A DNA stretch of 64,000 nucleotides, from contig NC_009656.1 of assembly GCF_000017205.1 (NCBI RefSeq), positions 248,001 to 312,000 on the forward strand, given 5' to 3'. Source of the DNA: Pseudomonas paraeruginosa PA7 (lineage in GTDB: Bacteria > Pseudomonadota > Gammaproteobacteria > Pseudomonadales > Pseudomonadaceae). The position numbers were made by a program, and so were the translations under genes. The notes under the pieces are model-generated. The model had not been told where the DNA came from. It worked only from the letters and a program-made list of their open reading frames with translations, and did not search any database. Shown piece by piece: positions 39,060 through 48,814 of the stretch. Positions within the stretch are counted from its first letter, which is position 1, and every line of letters starts with the position of its first letter.

Positions 39060-41432
39060 ATGACACGCAGATTCCGCTTTCCATTGGACCGAACGCCGCC
39101 TAGCGGCACCGACTACACCCTGGCCCTGCTCCTCGCCCTGGGCGGCGCGCTGCCGGCCAGCGCCGCCGAGGCACCCGACGACGCGGCGCCGGCGACGAGC
39201 GTGGCCGCCGCCACCCCGGGCAGGGCCGATACCGCCCTGGGCAAGGTCACCGTCACCGCGCGGCGCCGCGAGGAGGACTCGCAGAAGGTGCCGACGCCGA
39301 TTACCGTGCTCGGCGGCGAGACCCTGGAAGCCCAGCGCATCTCCCGGGTGCAGGACCTGCAGCAGGTTCTGCCCAGCGTCAATGTCGCCTACATCCACGC
39401 GCGGCAGTCGAGCGTCGCCGTGCGCGGCATCGGCAACAACCCGGCCAGCGACGGCCTGGAAGGCAGCGCCGGGATCTACCTCGACAACGTCTACCTGGGG
39501 CGGCCGGGAATGGCCGTGTTCGACCTGCTGGACATCGAGCAACTGGAGCTGCTGCGCGGTCCGCAGGGCACCCTGTTCGGCAAGAACACCACCGCCGGGG
39601 TGTTGAACATCAGCACCCGCGCGCCGACCTTCACCGCCGAGCGCACCGTCGAGGTCTCCGGCGGGCAGGACGGCTACTTCCAGGGCCGCGGCACGGTTTC
39701 CGGGCCGCTCGGCGAAACCCTCGCCGGACGCCTCTCGGCCTATCGCACCCGCGACGACGGCTACATCAAGAACATCCACGACGACAACTATCTCAACGGC
39801 GGCGAGCGCCAGGGCGCGCGCGGGCAATTGCTGTTCGAGCCGAACGAGGACTTCAGCCTGCGCTGGATCGCCGACTACAACGAGGAGGATTCGAGCAACG
39901 GCAGCATGGTGGTCTACGGCGCCGCCGAGCGCTTCTGGCAGCGCGCCGCGCTGGTCGGCGCTTCGCCGTTGCGCGATCCGCAGCGCAAGAAGGTCAACGT
40001 CAACGGCCGCCAGCACGTCAGCGTGCACCAGGGCGGTAGCTCGCTGGAGGCCAACTGGAACCTCGCCAGCGGCTACCGCCTGACCTCCATCAGCGCCTAT
40101 CGCTACTGGCACTTCACCCCGGCCAACGACGAGCAACTGAACGTCTCGGCGATCAACGACACCGGGGTGGAAGTGCACGACCGGCAGTTCTCCCAGGAGA
40201 TCCGCCTGGCCTCGCCCACCGGCGGTGCCTTCGACTACGTGGTGGGCGCCTACGCGTTCAGGCAGAACCTCGGCAACAAGACCTTCACCTCCTACGGACC
40301 GCTGGCCGACCTGTATCTGCTCGGCGCCAATCTCGGCGCGCTGAACGACACCTACTCGAAGGCCAACGGCAAGATCGAGACCGACAGCTTCGCGCTGTTC
40401 GCCCAGGGCACCTGGCACCTCACCGAACGCCTGGACTTCACCGCCGGGCTGCGCGGTACCTACGAGGAGAAGGACGCCAAGGTCGAGCGCTTCGCTCCGC
40501 TGGGCGGCGCGGCGGTCGGCGGGATCGGCGCGGCGGTGCGCAACGGCCAGCTCGGCGCCTACGATTCCGGCGATCTCAGCCAGTACAACTTCGCCCCCTC
40601 GGCGTTGCTCAGCCTCAGCTACCAGTTCAGCGACGAACTGCTCGGCTACGCCAGCCTCTCCCACGGCGAGAAGTCCGGCGGGGTCAACCTGGCGGTGGGC
40701 AGCGCGCCGAGCGCTGGCGCCGATTCGCTGCTGGTCGGGCCGGAGCGCGCCAACGACGCCGAGCTGGGCCTGAAGAGCACGCTCTTCGACCGGCGCCTGC
40801 TGCTCAACGCCAATCTGTTCTGGACCGGCATCCACGGCTACCAGGCCACCACCCTGTACCAGGCGCCGGGCTCGACCCAGTTGGTGCAGGTGCTGGCCAA
40901 CGCCGGCAGCGTGCGCTCGCGCGGCCTGGAGTTCGAGGCCACCGCGCTGCCGTTGCGCGGCCTGACCCTGAACTTCAACGGTTCCTACAACGACGTCACC
41001 TACCTGTCGTTCAAGGATGCCCCGTGCCCTGCGGAAGTCAGCACCCGGCCCGGCGCGCCGAGCAGTTGCGACCTCACTGGGCAGCGCGTGGTCGGCGCCT
41101 CGAAATGGATCGCCAATCTCAATGGCGAATACCGGTGGCGCCTCGACGACCGCTTCCAACCCTACGTCAGCGCCAGCTACGCCTACCGCTCCGCCGCCGA
41201 GGGCACGCTGGACAACTCCGACCTTTCGAAGATCGACGGCTACGCCCTGGTGAACCTCGCCGCCGGCCTGCGCAGCGATCTCGGCGACGGTCAGCTGGAC
41301 ACTTCGGTATGGCTGAAGAACGCTTTCGATAAGGACTACTACCTGAGCGCCTTCGCCAGCATCAACGGCTCCTACACCGCATCGGTGGGGCAGCCGCGCA
41401 CGCTTGGCGTATCGCTGCGCTACGACTTCTGA
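39060..41432 (+). CDS. TonB-dependent outer-membrane receptor
   Basis: 790 residues. The signal region ends around residue 35; a plug domain begins near [19 protein letters not shown] and holds [13 protein letters not shown] and VAVRGIG; a [13 protein letters not shown] motif near residue 160 is typical. The rest is a 22-strand barrel ending in SLRYDF with a terminal Phe. There is no N-terminal signalling extension, so it is a transporter, not a FecA-type transducer. Close homologues carry varied substrates, iron siderophores as well as sulfonates or sulfate esters. Two dioxygenase genes of the AtsK/TauD class follow, which favours an organosulfur substrate. Confidence 0.9.
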   Translation: MTRRFRFPLDRTPPSGTDYTLALLLALGGALPASAAEAPDDAAPATSVAAATPGRADTALGKVTVTARRREEDSQKVPTPITVLGGETLEAQRISRVQDLQQVLPSVNVAYIHARQSSVAVRGIGNNPASDGLEGSAGIYLDNVYLGRPGMAVFDLLDIEQLELLRGPQGTLFGKNTTAGVLNISTRAPTFTAERTVEVSGGQDGYFQGRGTVSGPLGETLAGRLSAYRTRDDGYIKNIHDDNYLNGGERQGARGQLLFEPNEDFSLRWIADYNEEDSSNGSMVVYGAAERFWQRAALVGASPLRDPQRKKVNVNGRQHVSVHQGGSSLEANWNLASGYRLTSISAYRYWHFTPANDEQLNVSAINDTGVEVHDRQFSQEIRLASPTGGAFDYVVGAYAFRQNLGNKTFTSYGPLADLYLLGANLGALNDTYSKANGKIETDSFALFAQGTWHLTERLDFTAGLRGTYEEKDAKVERFAPLGGAAVGGIGAAVRNGQLGAYDSGDLSQYNFAPSALLSLSYQFSDELLGYASLSHGEKSGGVNLAVGSAPSAGADSLLVGPERANDAELGLKSTLFDRRLLLNANLFWTGIHGYQATTLYQAPGSTQLVQVLANAGSVRSRGLEFEATALPLRGLTLNFNGSYNDVTYLSFKDAPCPAEVSTRPGAPSSCDLTGQRVVGASKWIANLNGEYRWRLDDRFQPYVSASYAYRSAAEGTLDNSDLSKIDGYALVNLAAGLRSDLGDGQLDTSVWLKNAFDKDYYLSAFASINGSYTASVGQPRTLGVSLRYDF

Positions 41433-41472
41433 GCCTTCACCCACGCAGTACCCCACGCATGAGGAACATGAC

Positions 41473-42375
41473 ATGAGCAATGCAGCACAAGCCCTCGCCA
41501 CGCCGGTACGGCTCGACATCCAGCCGGTCGCCGGAAGGATCGGCGCGGAGATTCGCGGCGTGACCCTGTCCGGCGAACTGGACGCCGCCACCGTCGAGGC
41601 GATCCAGGCCGCCCTGGTACGCCACAAGGTGATCTTCTTCCGGGGCCAGAGCCAGCTCGACGACCAGACCCAGGAGGCCTTCGCCCACTTGCTCGGCGAA
41701 CCGGTCGCCCACCCCACCGTGCCGTCCCGCGAAGGCACCCGCTTCCTCCTCGAGTTGGATGGCGCCGAAGGCCGCCGGGCCAATTCCTGGCATACCGACG
41801 TGACCTTCGTCGAGGCCTACCCGAAGGCCTCGATCCTGCGCAGCGTGGTGGCCCCGGAGTCTGGCGGCGACACCGTCTGGGCCAACACGGCGAGCGCCTA
41901 CGCCGACCTGCCGGCGGAGCTGCGCGAGCTGGCCGACCGGCTCTGGGCGGTGCACAGCAACGAGTACGACTACGCCGGGGTCAAGCCCAGCGCCTCGGTG
42001 GAGCAACTGGAGAACTACCGCAAGGTGTTCACCTCGACCGTCTACGAGACCGAGCACCCGGTGGTCCGCGTGCATCCTCAAAGCGGCGAGCGGACCCTGC
42101 TCCTCGGTCACTTCGTGAAACGCCTCAAGGGCCTTTCGCAGCATGACTCGGCGCACCTCTTCGCGGTGCTGCAGGGGCATGTCACGCGCCTGGAGAACAC
42201 CGTGCGCTGGCGCTGGCAGGCCGGCGACGTGGCGATCTGGGACAACCGCGCGACCCAGCACTACGCGATCGACGACTACGGCAACCAGCCGCGCATGGTG
42301 CGCCGGGTGACCCTCGGCGGCGACGTGCCGGTAGGCATCGACGGACAACGTAGCCGGACGATCCGGAAGGCATGA
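41473..42375 (+). CDS. atsK: AtsK-like alkylsulfatase (alpha-ketoglutarate-dependent dioxygenase)
   Basis: 300 residues from the ATG at 41473, preceded by GAGG. It is a TauD-family Fe(II) dioxygenase that in P. putida AtsK oxidises alkyl sulfate esters, yielding an aldehyde and sulfate while 2-oxoglutarate becomes succinate. Iron ligands: His107 and Asp109 in SWHTDVTF, one residue off the published AtsK numbering, and a distal His in [11 protein letters not shown] late Arg (PRMVRR) binds 2-oxoglutarate. The symbol is by resemblance. It follows the TonB receptor by 40 bases and is probably in the same operon. Confidence 0.86.
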   Translation: MSNAAQALATPVRLDIQPVAGRIGAEIRGVTLSGELDAATVEAIQAALVRHKVIFFRGQSQLDDQTQEAFAHLLGEPVAHPTVPSREGTRFLLELDGAEGRRANSWHTDVTFVEAYPKASILRSVVAPESGGDTVWANTASAYADLPAELRELADRLWAVHSNEYDYAGVKPSASVEQLENYRKVFTSTVYETEHPVVRVHPQSGERTLLLGHFVKRLKGLSQHDSAHLFAVLQGHVTRLENTVRWRWQAGDVAIWDNRATQHYAIDDYGNQPRMVRRVTLGGDVPVGIDGQRSRTIRKA

Positions 42376-42381
42376 CGGACC

Positions 42382-42408
42382 CGTCTCTCCCCGGCCAGGG
42401 GAGAGACG
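42382..42408 (+). repeat. 11-bp perfect stem-loop between the two dioxygenase genes
   Basis: CGTCTCTCCCC and GGGGAGAGACG flank a 5-nt loop. No T tract follows, so it more likely stabilises or cleaves the mRNA than ends it. It shares the CTCTCCCC core with the repeats at 29859 and 31545. Confidence 0.6.
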
Positions 42409-42441
42409 CACCAGGCAGGACCGATCACAGAGGAGCCCGAC

Positions 42442-43341
42442 ATGAGCCAAACCGCAACCGCCCGGCCGCTCGACAGCGACGCCGCCGAGGCCTTCCGCAT
42501 CACCCCCCTGCAAGCGCCGCTGGGCGCCGAGGTCCGTGGCCTCGACGCGCGTCGTCCGCTGGCGCCGGAGCAGGTCCTGGCGCTCAAGCAGGCGCTGCGC
42601 GAGCACCACATCCTGGTGTTCCGCCAGCAGCACCTCGACGATGAGCAGTACCTGCGCTTCGCTACCCTGTTCGGCTCGGTGTTCCAGCCGCCGGCGGACA
42701 TCCCGGTGCTGTCCTCGGGCGGCGACGGCAAGGTACCGGACATCGTCAAGGTGGCCAACACCGGCGACGGCGAACTGGGCAACTTCGCCCTGCCGGCACA
42801 CATCGACCACCAGTGGACGCCGGTGCCGTCCTCCGGCTCCTTCCTCTACGCGCTGGAAGTGCCGTCCAGTGGCGGCGAGACGCGCTTCACCAACCTGGCG
42901 CGCGCCTACGAGAGCCTCGACGAGGCGACCCGGCGCGAGATCGATGGCCTGCGCCTGATCAACTACAACCCCTTCATCCGCCTGCGCGAGGGCGGCTACG
43001 GCGGCGGTTTCGCCACCTACCGCACGCCGGACATCGAACCGATCCAGGGCAGCGAGCACCCGCTGGTACGCACCCACCCGGAAAGCGGCCGGCGCGTACT
43101 GTTCCTCAGCGCCCACACCGAGGTGGAGATTCCCGGCTACGATCCCGCGCGGGGCCAGGCGCTGATCGGTCGCTTGCGCGAACATCTGGCGCGCCCGGAA
43201 CTGAGCTACAGCCACGCCTGGTCGGTGGGCGACATCGTCTGGTGGGATAACCAGGCCGTGCTGCATGCGCGCAACGCCTTCCCGGCCAGCGAGCGGCGGC
43301 GCCTGAAGCGCATCAGCCTGGCGGGCAGCCGTCCGTTCTGA
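42442..43341 (+). CDS. TauD/TfdA-family dioxygenase
   Basis: 299 residues, AGGAG before the ATG. The iron triad begins with His120 and Asp122 in AHIDHQW; the distal His lies in AVLHARNAFP, and an Arg in RRLKRISL is the likely 2-oxoglutarate ligand. This protein is clearly different from the AtsK-like neighbour. TauD relatives oxidise taurine, alkyl sulfonates, sulfate esters or unrelated acids. Its place after a TonB receptor and an AtsK-like gene suggests an organosulfur compound; the specific substrate is unknown. Confidence 0.85.
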   Translation: MSQTATARPLDSDAAEAFRITPLQAPLGAEVRGLDARRPLAPEQVLALKQALREHHILVFRQQHLDDEQYLRFATLFGSVFQPPADIPVLSSGGDGKVPDIVKVANTGDGELGNFALPAHIDHQWTPVPSSGSFLYALEVPSSGGETRFTNLARAYESLDEATRREIDGLRLINYNPFIRLREGGYGGGFATYRTPDIEPIQGSEHPLVRTHPESGRRVLFLSAHTEVEIPGYDPARGQALIGRLREHLARPELSYSHAWSVGDIVWWDNQAVLHARNAFPASERRRLKRISLAGSRPF

Positions 43342-43988
43342 GCCGGCATCCCCCAGCGTGCGCCGGCTCCTCCATTGCCGACCGGCGCCGGTCGCTGCGC
43401 GCCGCTCTGGCGAGTCCCTTCCGTTCCGGCGAATAGCTAGCAGAACTGCGACATGCTGTCGCAGTTCTGCCATTTCTCCGCGTCTATCCTGCCCATACGG
43501 CAATTCGCCTTTGGTCTAACGAGCTGGCCTGCAGCGCCCATGGAAAGGCGATCCTGACTTTGTAGTCAAAGTTTTGCTTTGCTACTTTGGCCAGGCATCA
43601 GGGATTGCTGATACAGCGTATTAAAAACATTAATTACCCCGGCATTCCGCGGCGCTGGCAGGATATTTTCCCGTCGAAGCCGTAGCGGCTTGACTTGATA
43701 GCCGGTCATTCACGGCAGGGATGTCATATTCTCGCGCGGGCTTCCCCGGATAGGCTGCACGCCAGTCAGGACGCGCCCGGCGGCGATGGGCGGGAATTGT
43801 TGGTCGGTTTATGACTTGTAGTTTCTCTGTCGTATGCCTTCAGAACTTGTTGAAGGCTTTTCGGCTCGATTGCACAATGCCGCGCCAGGGTTCGTTCGCG
43901 AATCGCGGTATGTGAGCTAGACCCTCCGCAGCCGGTGCGCCATCCGCAGTGCCCCGGACTACTCGACAATCACGCAGGAGATTCGTGA
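43342..43988 (+). other. Long intergenic region upstream of pntAA
   Basis: 647 bases with no credible gene. It begins with GC-rich sequence, then carries a 14-bp perfect stem-loop at 43440-43470 and, from 43555 on, an AT-rich tract with a palindrome ACTTTG-TAGT-CAAAGT (43557-43572). The final 100 bases hold the ribosome site of pntAA, GGAG at 43977-43980. Promoter elements for the pnt operon are likely inside it. Confidence 0.55.
43440..43470 (+). terminator. 14-bp perfect stem-loop after the dioxygenase gene
   Basis: GCAGAACTGCGACA and TGTCGCAGTTCTGC with a 3-nt TGC loop, about 100 bases after the TauD-like gene. The following bases (CCATTTCTCC) are only weakly T-rich. Terminator of the TonB-receptor operon is the likeliest role; an operator palindrome is the alternative. 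Confidence 0.5.
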
Positions 43989-45107
43989 GTGCAGATCGGT
44001 GTCCCCCTCGAGACCCATGCCGGTGAGACGCGGGTTTCCGCCACCCCGGAAACCGTCAAGAAGCTGATCGGCCAAGGCCACCAGGTGATCGTCCAGAGCG
44101 GCGCCGGCGTCAACGCCAGCCAGCCGGACAGTGCCTATGAAGTCGCCGGCGCGACGATCGGCAGCGCCGCCGAAGCCTTCGGCGCCGACCTGGTGCTGAA
44201 GGTGGTCGCGCCCAGCGCCGCCGAGCTGGCCCAGATGAAAAGCGGTGCCGTGCTGGTCGGCATGCTCAACCCCTTCGACAACGAGAACATCGCCCGCATG
44301 GCCGAGCGTGGCATCACCGCCTTCGCCCTCGAGGCCGCGCCGCGTACCTCGCGGGCGCAGAGCCTGGACGTGCTCTCCTCGCAGGCCAACATCGCCGGCT
44401 ACAAGGCGGTGATGCTCGCCGCCAACCACTACCCGCGCTTCATGCCGATGCTGATGACCGCCGCCGGCACCGTGAAGGCCGCCCGCGTGCTGATCCTCGG
44501 CGCTGGCGTCGCCGGCCTGCAGGCGATCGCCACGGCCAAGCGCCTGGGTGCGGTGATCGAGGCTTCCGACGTGCGTCCGGCGGTGAAGGAGCAGATCGAG
44601 TCGCTCGGCGCCAAGTTCGTCGACGTGCCCTACGAGACCGACGAAGAGCGCGAGTGCGCCGAAGGCGTCGGCGGCTATGCGCGGCCGATGCCGGCCTCGT
44701 GGATGGAGCGCCAGGCCAAGGCCGTGCACGAGCGCGCCAAGCAGTCGGACATCGTCATCACCACCGCGCTGATCCCCGGCCGCAAGGCGCCGACGCTGCT
44801 GCACGAGGCGACCGTGGCGGAGATGAAGCCGGGCTCGGTGGTCATCGACCTGGCCGCCGCCCAGGGCGGCAACTGCCCGCTGACCGAGGCCGACCAGGTC
44901 GTGGTCCGGCATGGCGTGACCATCGTCGGCCACAGCAACCTGGCCGCGCTGGTTCCGGCGGACGCCTCGGCGTTGTACGCGCGCAACATCCTCGACTTCC
45001 TCAAGCTCACCCTGAGCGCCGAAGGCTTCAGCGTGAACCTCGAGGACGACATCGTCGCCGCCTGCCTGATGTGCCGCGACGGCCAGGCGGTGCGCAAGAA
45101 CGGCTGA
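43989..45107 (+). CDS. pntAA: PntAA, NAD(P) transhydrogenase alpha subunit part 1
   Basis: 372 residues starting at GTG (43989), with GGAG at nine bases. It is the NAD(H)-binding domain I. Landmarks: MQIGVPLETHAGETRVSATP start, QSLDVLSSQANIAGYKA in the alanine-dehydrogenase-like part, the dinucleotide motif GAGVAGLQAIATAKRLGA near residue 173 and the mobile-loop-like ARPMPASWMERQ region. The enzyme couples hydride transfer between NADH and NADP+ to inward proton flow, making NADPH. The three-subunit arrangement follows that of Rhodospirillum; E. coli fuses PntAA and PntAB. Confidence 0.95.
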   Translation: MQIGVPLETHAGETRVSATPETVKKLIGQGHQVIVQSGAGVNASQPDSAYEVAGATIGSAAEAFGADLVLKVVAPSAAELAQMKSGAVLVGMLNPFDNENIARMAERGITAFALEAAPRTSRAQSLDVLSSQANIAGYKAVMLAANHYPRFMPMLMTAAGTVKAARVLILGAGVAGLQAIATAKRLGAVIEASDVRPAVKEQIESLGAKFVDVPYETDEERECAEGVGGYARPMPASWMERQAKAVHERAKQSDIVITTALIPGRKAPTLLHEATVAEMKPGSVVIDLAAAQGGNCPLTEADQVVVRHGVTIVGHSNLAALVPADASALYARNILDFLKLTLSAEGFSVNLEDDIVAACLMCRDGQAVRKNG

Positions 45108-45182
45108 GCCGCTGCGTCGGGAAGCTTCGATAACGATAAATGCGCACGCCTCGCGCCTGCGCCCTGAAGACCGGTGAAAACG

Positions 45183-45491
45183 ATGGATATCATTTCTGAC
45201 GGGATCTACAACCTGATCATCTTCGTGCTGGCCGTGTACGTCGGCTACCACGTGGTATGGAACGTCACTCCTGCCTTGCACACCCCGCTGATGGCGGTGA
45301 CCAACGCGATTTCCGCGATCGTCATCGTCGGTGCCATGCTCGCCGCCGCCCTGACCGTGACCCCGCTGGGCAAGGCCATGGGCACCCTCGCCGTGGCCCT
45401 GGCCGCGGTCAATGTGTTCGGTGGCTTCCTGGTCACCCGGCGCATGCTGGAAATGTTCAAGAAGAAAGCGCCGAAGGCGGGGGGCCACTGA
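45183..45491 (+). CDS. pntAB: PntAB, transhydrogenase alpha subunit part 2 (membrane)
   Basis: 102 residues from the ATG at 45183; a GTG three codons earlier could also be used. Three membrane helices are visible (about 10-30, 38-57, 60-80). It carries the N-terminal half of the proton-channel domain II. It overlaps pntB by one base (TGATG). Confidence 0.92.
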   Translation: MDIISDGIYNLIIFVLAVYVGYHVVWNVTPALHTPLMAVTNAISAIVIVGAMLAAALTVTPLGKAMGTLAVALAAVNVFGGFLVTRRMLEMFKKKAPKAGGH

Positions 45492-46927
45492 TGAGCATGA
45501 ACCTGGTCACCCTCCTGTACCTCATCGCCTCGGTCTGCTTCATCCAGGCCCTGAAAGGCCTGTCGCACCCGACCACCTCGCGCCGCGGCAACCTCTTCGG
45601 CATGGTCGGCATGGCCATCGCCGTGGCCACCACCGTCGGCCTGGTGTTCAAGCTGGGCGCGGAGATCGCCACCACCGGCGTCGGCTACATCCTCGTCGGC
45701 CTGCTGGTCGGCGGCAGCGCCGGCTCGATCATGGCCAAGCGCGTCGAGATGACCAAGATGCCCGAGCTGGTCGCCTTCATGCACAGCATGATCGGCCTGG
45801 CCGCGGTGTTCATCGCCATCGCCGCGGTGGTCGAGCCGCAGTCGCTGGGGATCGTCGCGCAGCTGGGCGACACCATTCCCACCGGCAACCGCCTGGAGCT
45901 GTTCCTCGGCGCGGCCATCGGCGCCATCACCTTCTCCGGTTCGGTGATCGCCTTCGGCAAGCTTTCCGGCAAGTACAAGTTCCGCCTGTTCCAGGGCACC
46001 CCGGTGCAGTTCTCCGGGCAGCACCTGCTGAACCTGGTGCTTGGCCTGGCGACCCTCGGCCTGGGCCTGGTGTTCATGTTCACCGGCAACCTCACCGCCT
46101 TCGCCGTGATGCTGGCGCTGGCCTTCGTCCTCGGCGTGCTGATCATCATCCCCATCGGCGGCGCCGACATGCCGGTGGTGGTGTCGATGCTCAACTCCTA
46201 TTCCGGCTGGGCCGCGGCGGGGATCGGTTTCTCGCTGAACAACTCGATGCTGATCATCGCCGGCTCGCTGGTCGGTTCCTCGGGCGCGATCCTCTCCTAC
46301 ATCATGTGCAAGGCGATGAACCGCTCGTTCTTCAACGTCATCCTCGGCGGCTTCGGCGCCGAAGCCGACGCCGGCGGCCCGGCGGGTTCCAAGGAGCAGC
46401 GCCCGGTGAAGTCCGGTTCGGCCGACGATGCCTCGTTCCTGCTGACCAACGCCGACAGCGTGATCATCGTCCCCGGCTATGGCCTGGCGGTGGCCCGCGC
46501 CCAGCACGCGCTGATGGAGCTGGCGGAGAAGCTGACCCACCGCGGGGTCACCGTGAAGTTCGCCATCCACCCGGTCGCCGGGCGCATGCCGGGGCACATG
46601 AACGTGCTGCTGGCCGAGGCCGAGGTGCCCTACGAGCAGGTGTTCGAGATGGAGGACATCAACTCCGAGTTCGGCCAGACCGACGTGGTCCTGGTGCTCG
46701 GCGCCAACGACGTGGTCAACCCGGCGGCGAAGAACGATCCGAAGTCGCCCATCGCCGGCATGCCGATCCTCGAGGCCTACAAGGCCAAGACCGTGATCGT
46801 CAACAAGCGCTCCATGGCCAGCGGCTACGCCGGCCTGGATAACGAGCTGTTCTACCTGGACAAGACCATGATGGTGTTCGGCGACGCCAAGAAAGTCATC
46901 GAAGACATGGTCAAGGCGGTGGAGTGA
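45491..46927 (+). CDS. pntB: PntB, transhydrogenase beta subunit
   Basis: 478 residues. About nine membrane helices of domain II occupy residues 1-270, including the GGADMPVVVSMLNSYSGWAA segment. The C-terminal domain III binds NADP(H), with VIIVPGYGLAVARAQHAL and later VVLVLGANDVVNPAA and VIVNKRSMASGYAGLDN. It forms the enzyme with PntAA and PntAB. A strong terminator follows. Confidence 0.96.
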   Translation: MSMNLVTLLYLIASVCFIQALKGLSHPTTSRRGNLFGMVGMAIAVATTVGLVFKLGAEIATTGVGYILVGLLVGGSAGSIMAKRVEMTKMPELVAFMHSMIGLAAVFIAIAAVVEPQSLGIVAQLGDTIPTGNRLELFLGAAIGAITFSGSVIAFGKLSGKYKFRLFQGTPVQFSGQHLLNLVLGLATLGLGLVFMFTGNLTAFAVMLALAFVLGVLIIIPIGGADMPVVVSMLNSYSGWAAAGIGFSLNNSMLIIAGSLVGSSGAILSYIMCKAMNRSFFNVILGGFGAEADAGGPAGSKEQRPVKSGSADDASFLLTNADSVIIVPGYGLAVARAQHALMELAEKLTHRGVTVKFAIHPVAGRMPGHMNVLLAEAEVPYEQVFEMEDINSEFGQTDVVLVLGANDVVNPAAKNDPKSPIAGMPILEAYKAKTVIVNKRSMASGYAGLDNELFYLDKTMMVFGDAKKVIEDMVKAVE

Positions 46928-46947
46928 TTCCCTGCCGAGTCCACGAG

Positions 46948-46972
46948 AACCCCGGCCCAGACCGGGGTTTTT
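46948..46972 (+). terminator. Rho-independent terminator of the pnt operon
   Basis: An 8-bp stem AACCCCGG/CCGGGGTT with a 6-nt loop and five T residues, 20 bases after the pntB stop. Confidence 0.92.
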
Positions 46973-47270
46973 CGTTTATGCGGGTTGCCAGCGCAGCGCG
47001 CTCCGGCGCTTCCAACGCCGAAAATACCAGCCTTTCAGGAATATTTTTCATGCCTGCGAGGCATGGATTCTTCGTCGGATCGCTGTAGCCCGCCAATCAC
47101 GCGGCCTGTGGCGAAACCGGGGAAACCCATAGCTCCAGAAGTTATTTCCATAACAAAAATAATTACTTCAAGCGCTAAGCCGCCTTGCCAATCATGCAAC
47201 TCCCTGCGCCGCTAGGACTCCAGCACGGACCTGAGCGGCCATCGAGTTCGTCAGTGCAAGGAGCTTTTCC
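46973..47270 (+). promoter_or_regulatory. Promoter region of tonB2-exbB1-exbD1
   Basis: 298 bases with an AT-rich core at 47138-47172. Within it GAAGT and ACTTC arms (47138-47142 and 47165-47169) face each other across an A/T centre. The A/T centre loosely resembles a Fur box, but the match is too weak to call. GGAG of tonB2 is at 47259-47262. Confidence 0.35.
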
Positions 47271-48065
47271 ATGGCAACCCCCCAGCCCGTCGATGCCCGC
47301 ACGCAGCCCTGGCGCGAGACGCCCGGCGGCGACCTGGTGGAGTTCGGCCGGCCGGTGCGCCAGGCGTTGCACCTGGTTCGCCACAACCCGGCACAGGGTC
47401 GGGTGCTCAGCCGGCGCGAGACGATCCTGCTGGTCCTGTTCGCCCTGACCCTGCACGGAGCGGTGATCCATTGGCTGAGCCAGCAGAGAACCCCGGCGCT
47501 GCCCGAGGTGCCGCCACAGGTGCCGCCGATGACCATCGAGTTCACCGCCCCGGCGCCGCCGGTGGTGGAACCGCCGCCGCCCGAGCCGTTGGCGCCGGTG
47601 GTCGAGGAACCGCCACCGCCGGTGGTCGACGAGAAGGCGGTGAAGCCGCCACCGCCGAAGCCGGTGCCCAAGCCGAAACCCAAGCCCAAGCCGCAACCCC
47701 GGCCCGAGCCGGCGCCGAAGGCCGTCGAGCCGGCTCCGCCCGCGCCGCCGCAACCCGCCGCGCCACCCGCCCCGCCGGCGCCGCTGACGCCGCCGTCGGC
47801 GAACGCCGGCTACCTGCACAACCCGGCGCCGGAATACCCCGCCCTGGCCATGCGCCGCGGCTGGGAGGGCACCGTGCTGTTGCGGGTGCATGTCCTCGCC
47901 AGCGGCAGCCCGAGCGAGATCCAGGTGCAGAAGTCGAGCGGACGCGAAGCCCTCGACCAGGCCGCGGTGAAAGCGGTCAAGCGCTGGTCCTTCGTTCCCG
48001 CCAAGCGCGGCGACAAGGCCGAGGACGGCTGGGTCGGCGTACCGATCGATTTCAAGTTGAACTGA
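47271..48065 (+). CDS. tonB2: TonB2, energy-coupling protein for outer-membrane receptors
   Basis: 264 residues. After a cytoplasmic tail of about 45 residues comes one membrane helix (RETILLVLFALTLHGAVIHWL). A long Pro-rich spacer of EP and KP repeats (about 75-165) spans the periplasm, and a C-terminal TonB domain holds YPALAMRRGWEGTVLLRVHV, SSGREALDQAAVKAVKRW and a terminal VPIDFKLN. It transduces ExbB-ExbD energy to TonB-dependent receptors, perhaps including the one at 39060. It heads the operon with exbB1 and exbD1. Confidence 0.93.
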   Translation: MATPQPVDARTQPWRETPGGDLVEFGRPVRQALHLVRHNPAQGRVLSRRETILLVLFALTLHGAVIHWLSQQRTPALPEVPPQVPPMTIEFTAPAPPVVEPPPPEPLAPVVEEPPPPVVDEKAVKPPPPKPVPKPKPKPKPQPRPEPAPKAVEPAPPAPPQPAAPPAPPAPLTPPSANAGYLHNPAPEYPALAMRRGWEGTVLLRVHVLASGSPSEIQVQKSSGREALDQAAVKAVKRWSFVPAKRGDKAEDGWVGVPIDFKLN

Positions 48066-48093
48066 ATCTGCAGCGTCACGAGGAGCATCCGTC

Positions 48094-48813
48094 ATGAGTC
48101 TGTTAACCACCCCGCTCGAATCCGTCGAAGGCGCCGTCATCTGGCTGCTGGTCGGCTTTTCCGTGGTCACCTGGGGCCTGGCCCTGGTCAAGGGCGTGCA
48201 GTTCGCCCGGCAGAAGCGCCAGGACCGCCAGTTCCAGAAGCAGTTCTGGAGCGCCACCAGCCTCGACTCCGCCGGCGAGCAGGCGCAGGACAAGCAGGGC
48301 GCCGGCGCCCGCGTGGCCCAGGCCGGCTTCGCCGCGATCCAGGTGCAGGACAACGGCCAGCCCGACCTGGCCCAGTCGATCAACCACCAGGACCGTCTCG
48401 AACGCGCCCTGCGCCAGCAGATCCAGCGCGAGCGGCGTTCCCTGGAGTCGGGCCTGGCGGTGCTCGCCTCGATCGGCTCGACCTCGCCCTTCATCGGTCT
48501 GTTCGGCACCGTCTGGGGCATCATGGAGGCGCTCAAAGGGATCAGCGCGGCCGGCTCGGCGAGCCTGGAGACCGTGGCCGGGCCGATCGGCAGCGCGCTG
48601 ATCGCCACCGGCGTGGGAATCGCCGTCGCGGTGCCGGCGGTGCTGGTCTACAACTACTTCCTGCGGCGCCTGAAGCTGACCGCCGCCGACCTCGACGACT
48701 TCGCCCACGACTTCTACAGCCTGGCGCAGAAGAGCGCGTTCCGCGTCATCGTCCATCCCTCCGCCGCGCGCCAGGCCGGCAACCCTTCGCGCAACGTGAA
48801 GGAGGCGTCCTGA
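48094..48813 (+). CDS. exbB1: ExbB1, proton-channel subunit of the TonB motor
   Basis: 239 residues, three membrane helices (about 15-35, 125-150 and 165-190). The family signature TSPFIGLFGTVWGIMEAL and later GPIGSALIATGVGIAVAVPAVLVYNYF are clear. With ExbD1 it forms a proton-driven stator that energises TonB2. GAGGAG precedes the start. Confidence 0.94.
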   Translation: MSLLTTPLESVEGAVIWLLVGFSVVTWGLALVKGVQFARQKRQDRQFQKQFWSATSLDSAGEQAQDKQGAGARVAQAGFAAIQVQDNGQPDLAQSINHQDRLERALRQQIQRERRSLESGLAVLASIGSTSPFIGLFGTVWGIMEALKGISAAGSASLETVAGPIGSALIATGVGIAVAVPAVLVYNYFLRRLKLTAADLDDFAHDFYSLAQKSAFRVIVHPSAARQAGNPSRNVKEAS

Positions 48814-48814
48814 C

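Noticed and set aside
38764..39109. Minus-strand frames of 91-106 codons before the TonB receptor
   Set aside because: They overlap each other and the receptor promoter, and no family features are seen.
39054..41783. 909-codon minus-strand frame
   Set aside because: Antisense shadow of the TonB receptor; it is long only because third-position GC removes stops. The real protein on the plus strand has clear receptor motifs.
41437..43503. 688-codon minus-strand frame
   Set aside because: Antisense to two intact dioxygenase genes with complete metal-binding residues.
47138..47169. Possible Fur box before tonB2
   Set aside because: The AT-rich stretch matches the 19-bp consensus poorly; no confident site.
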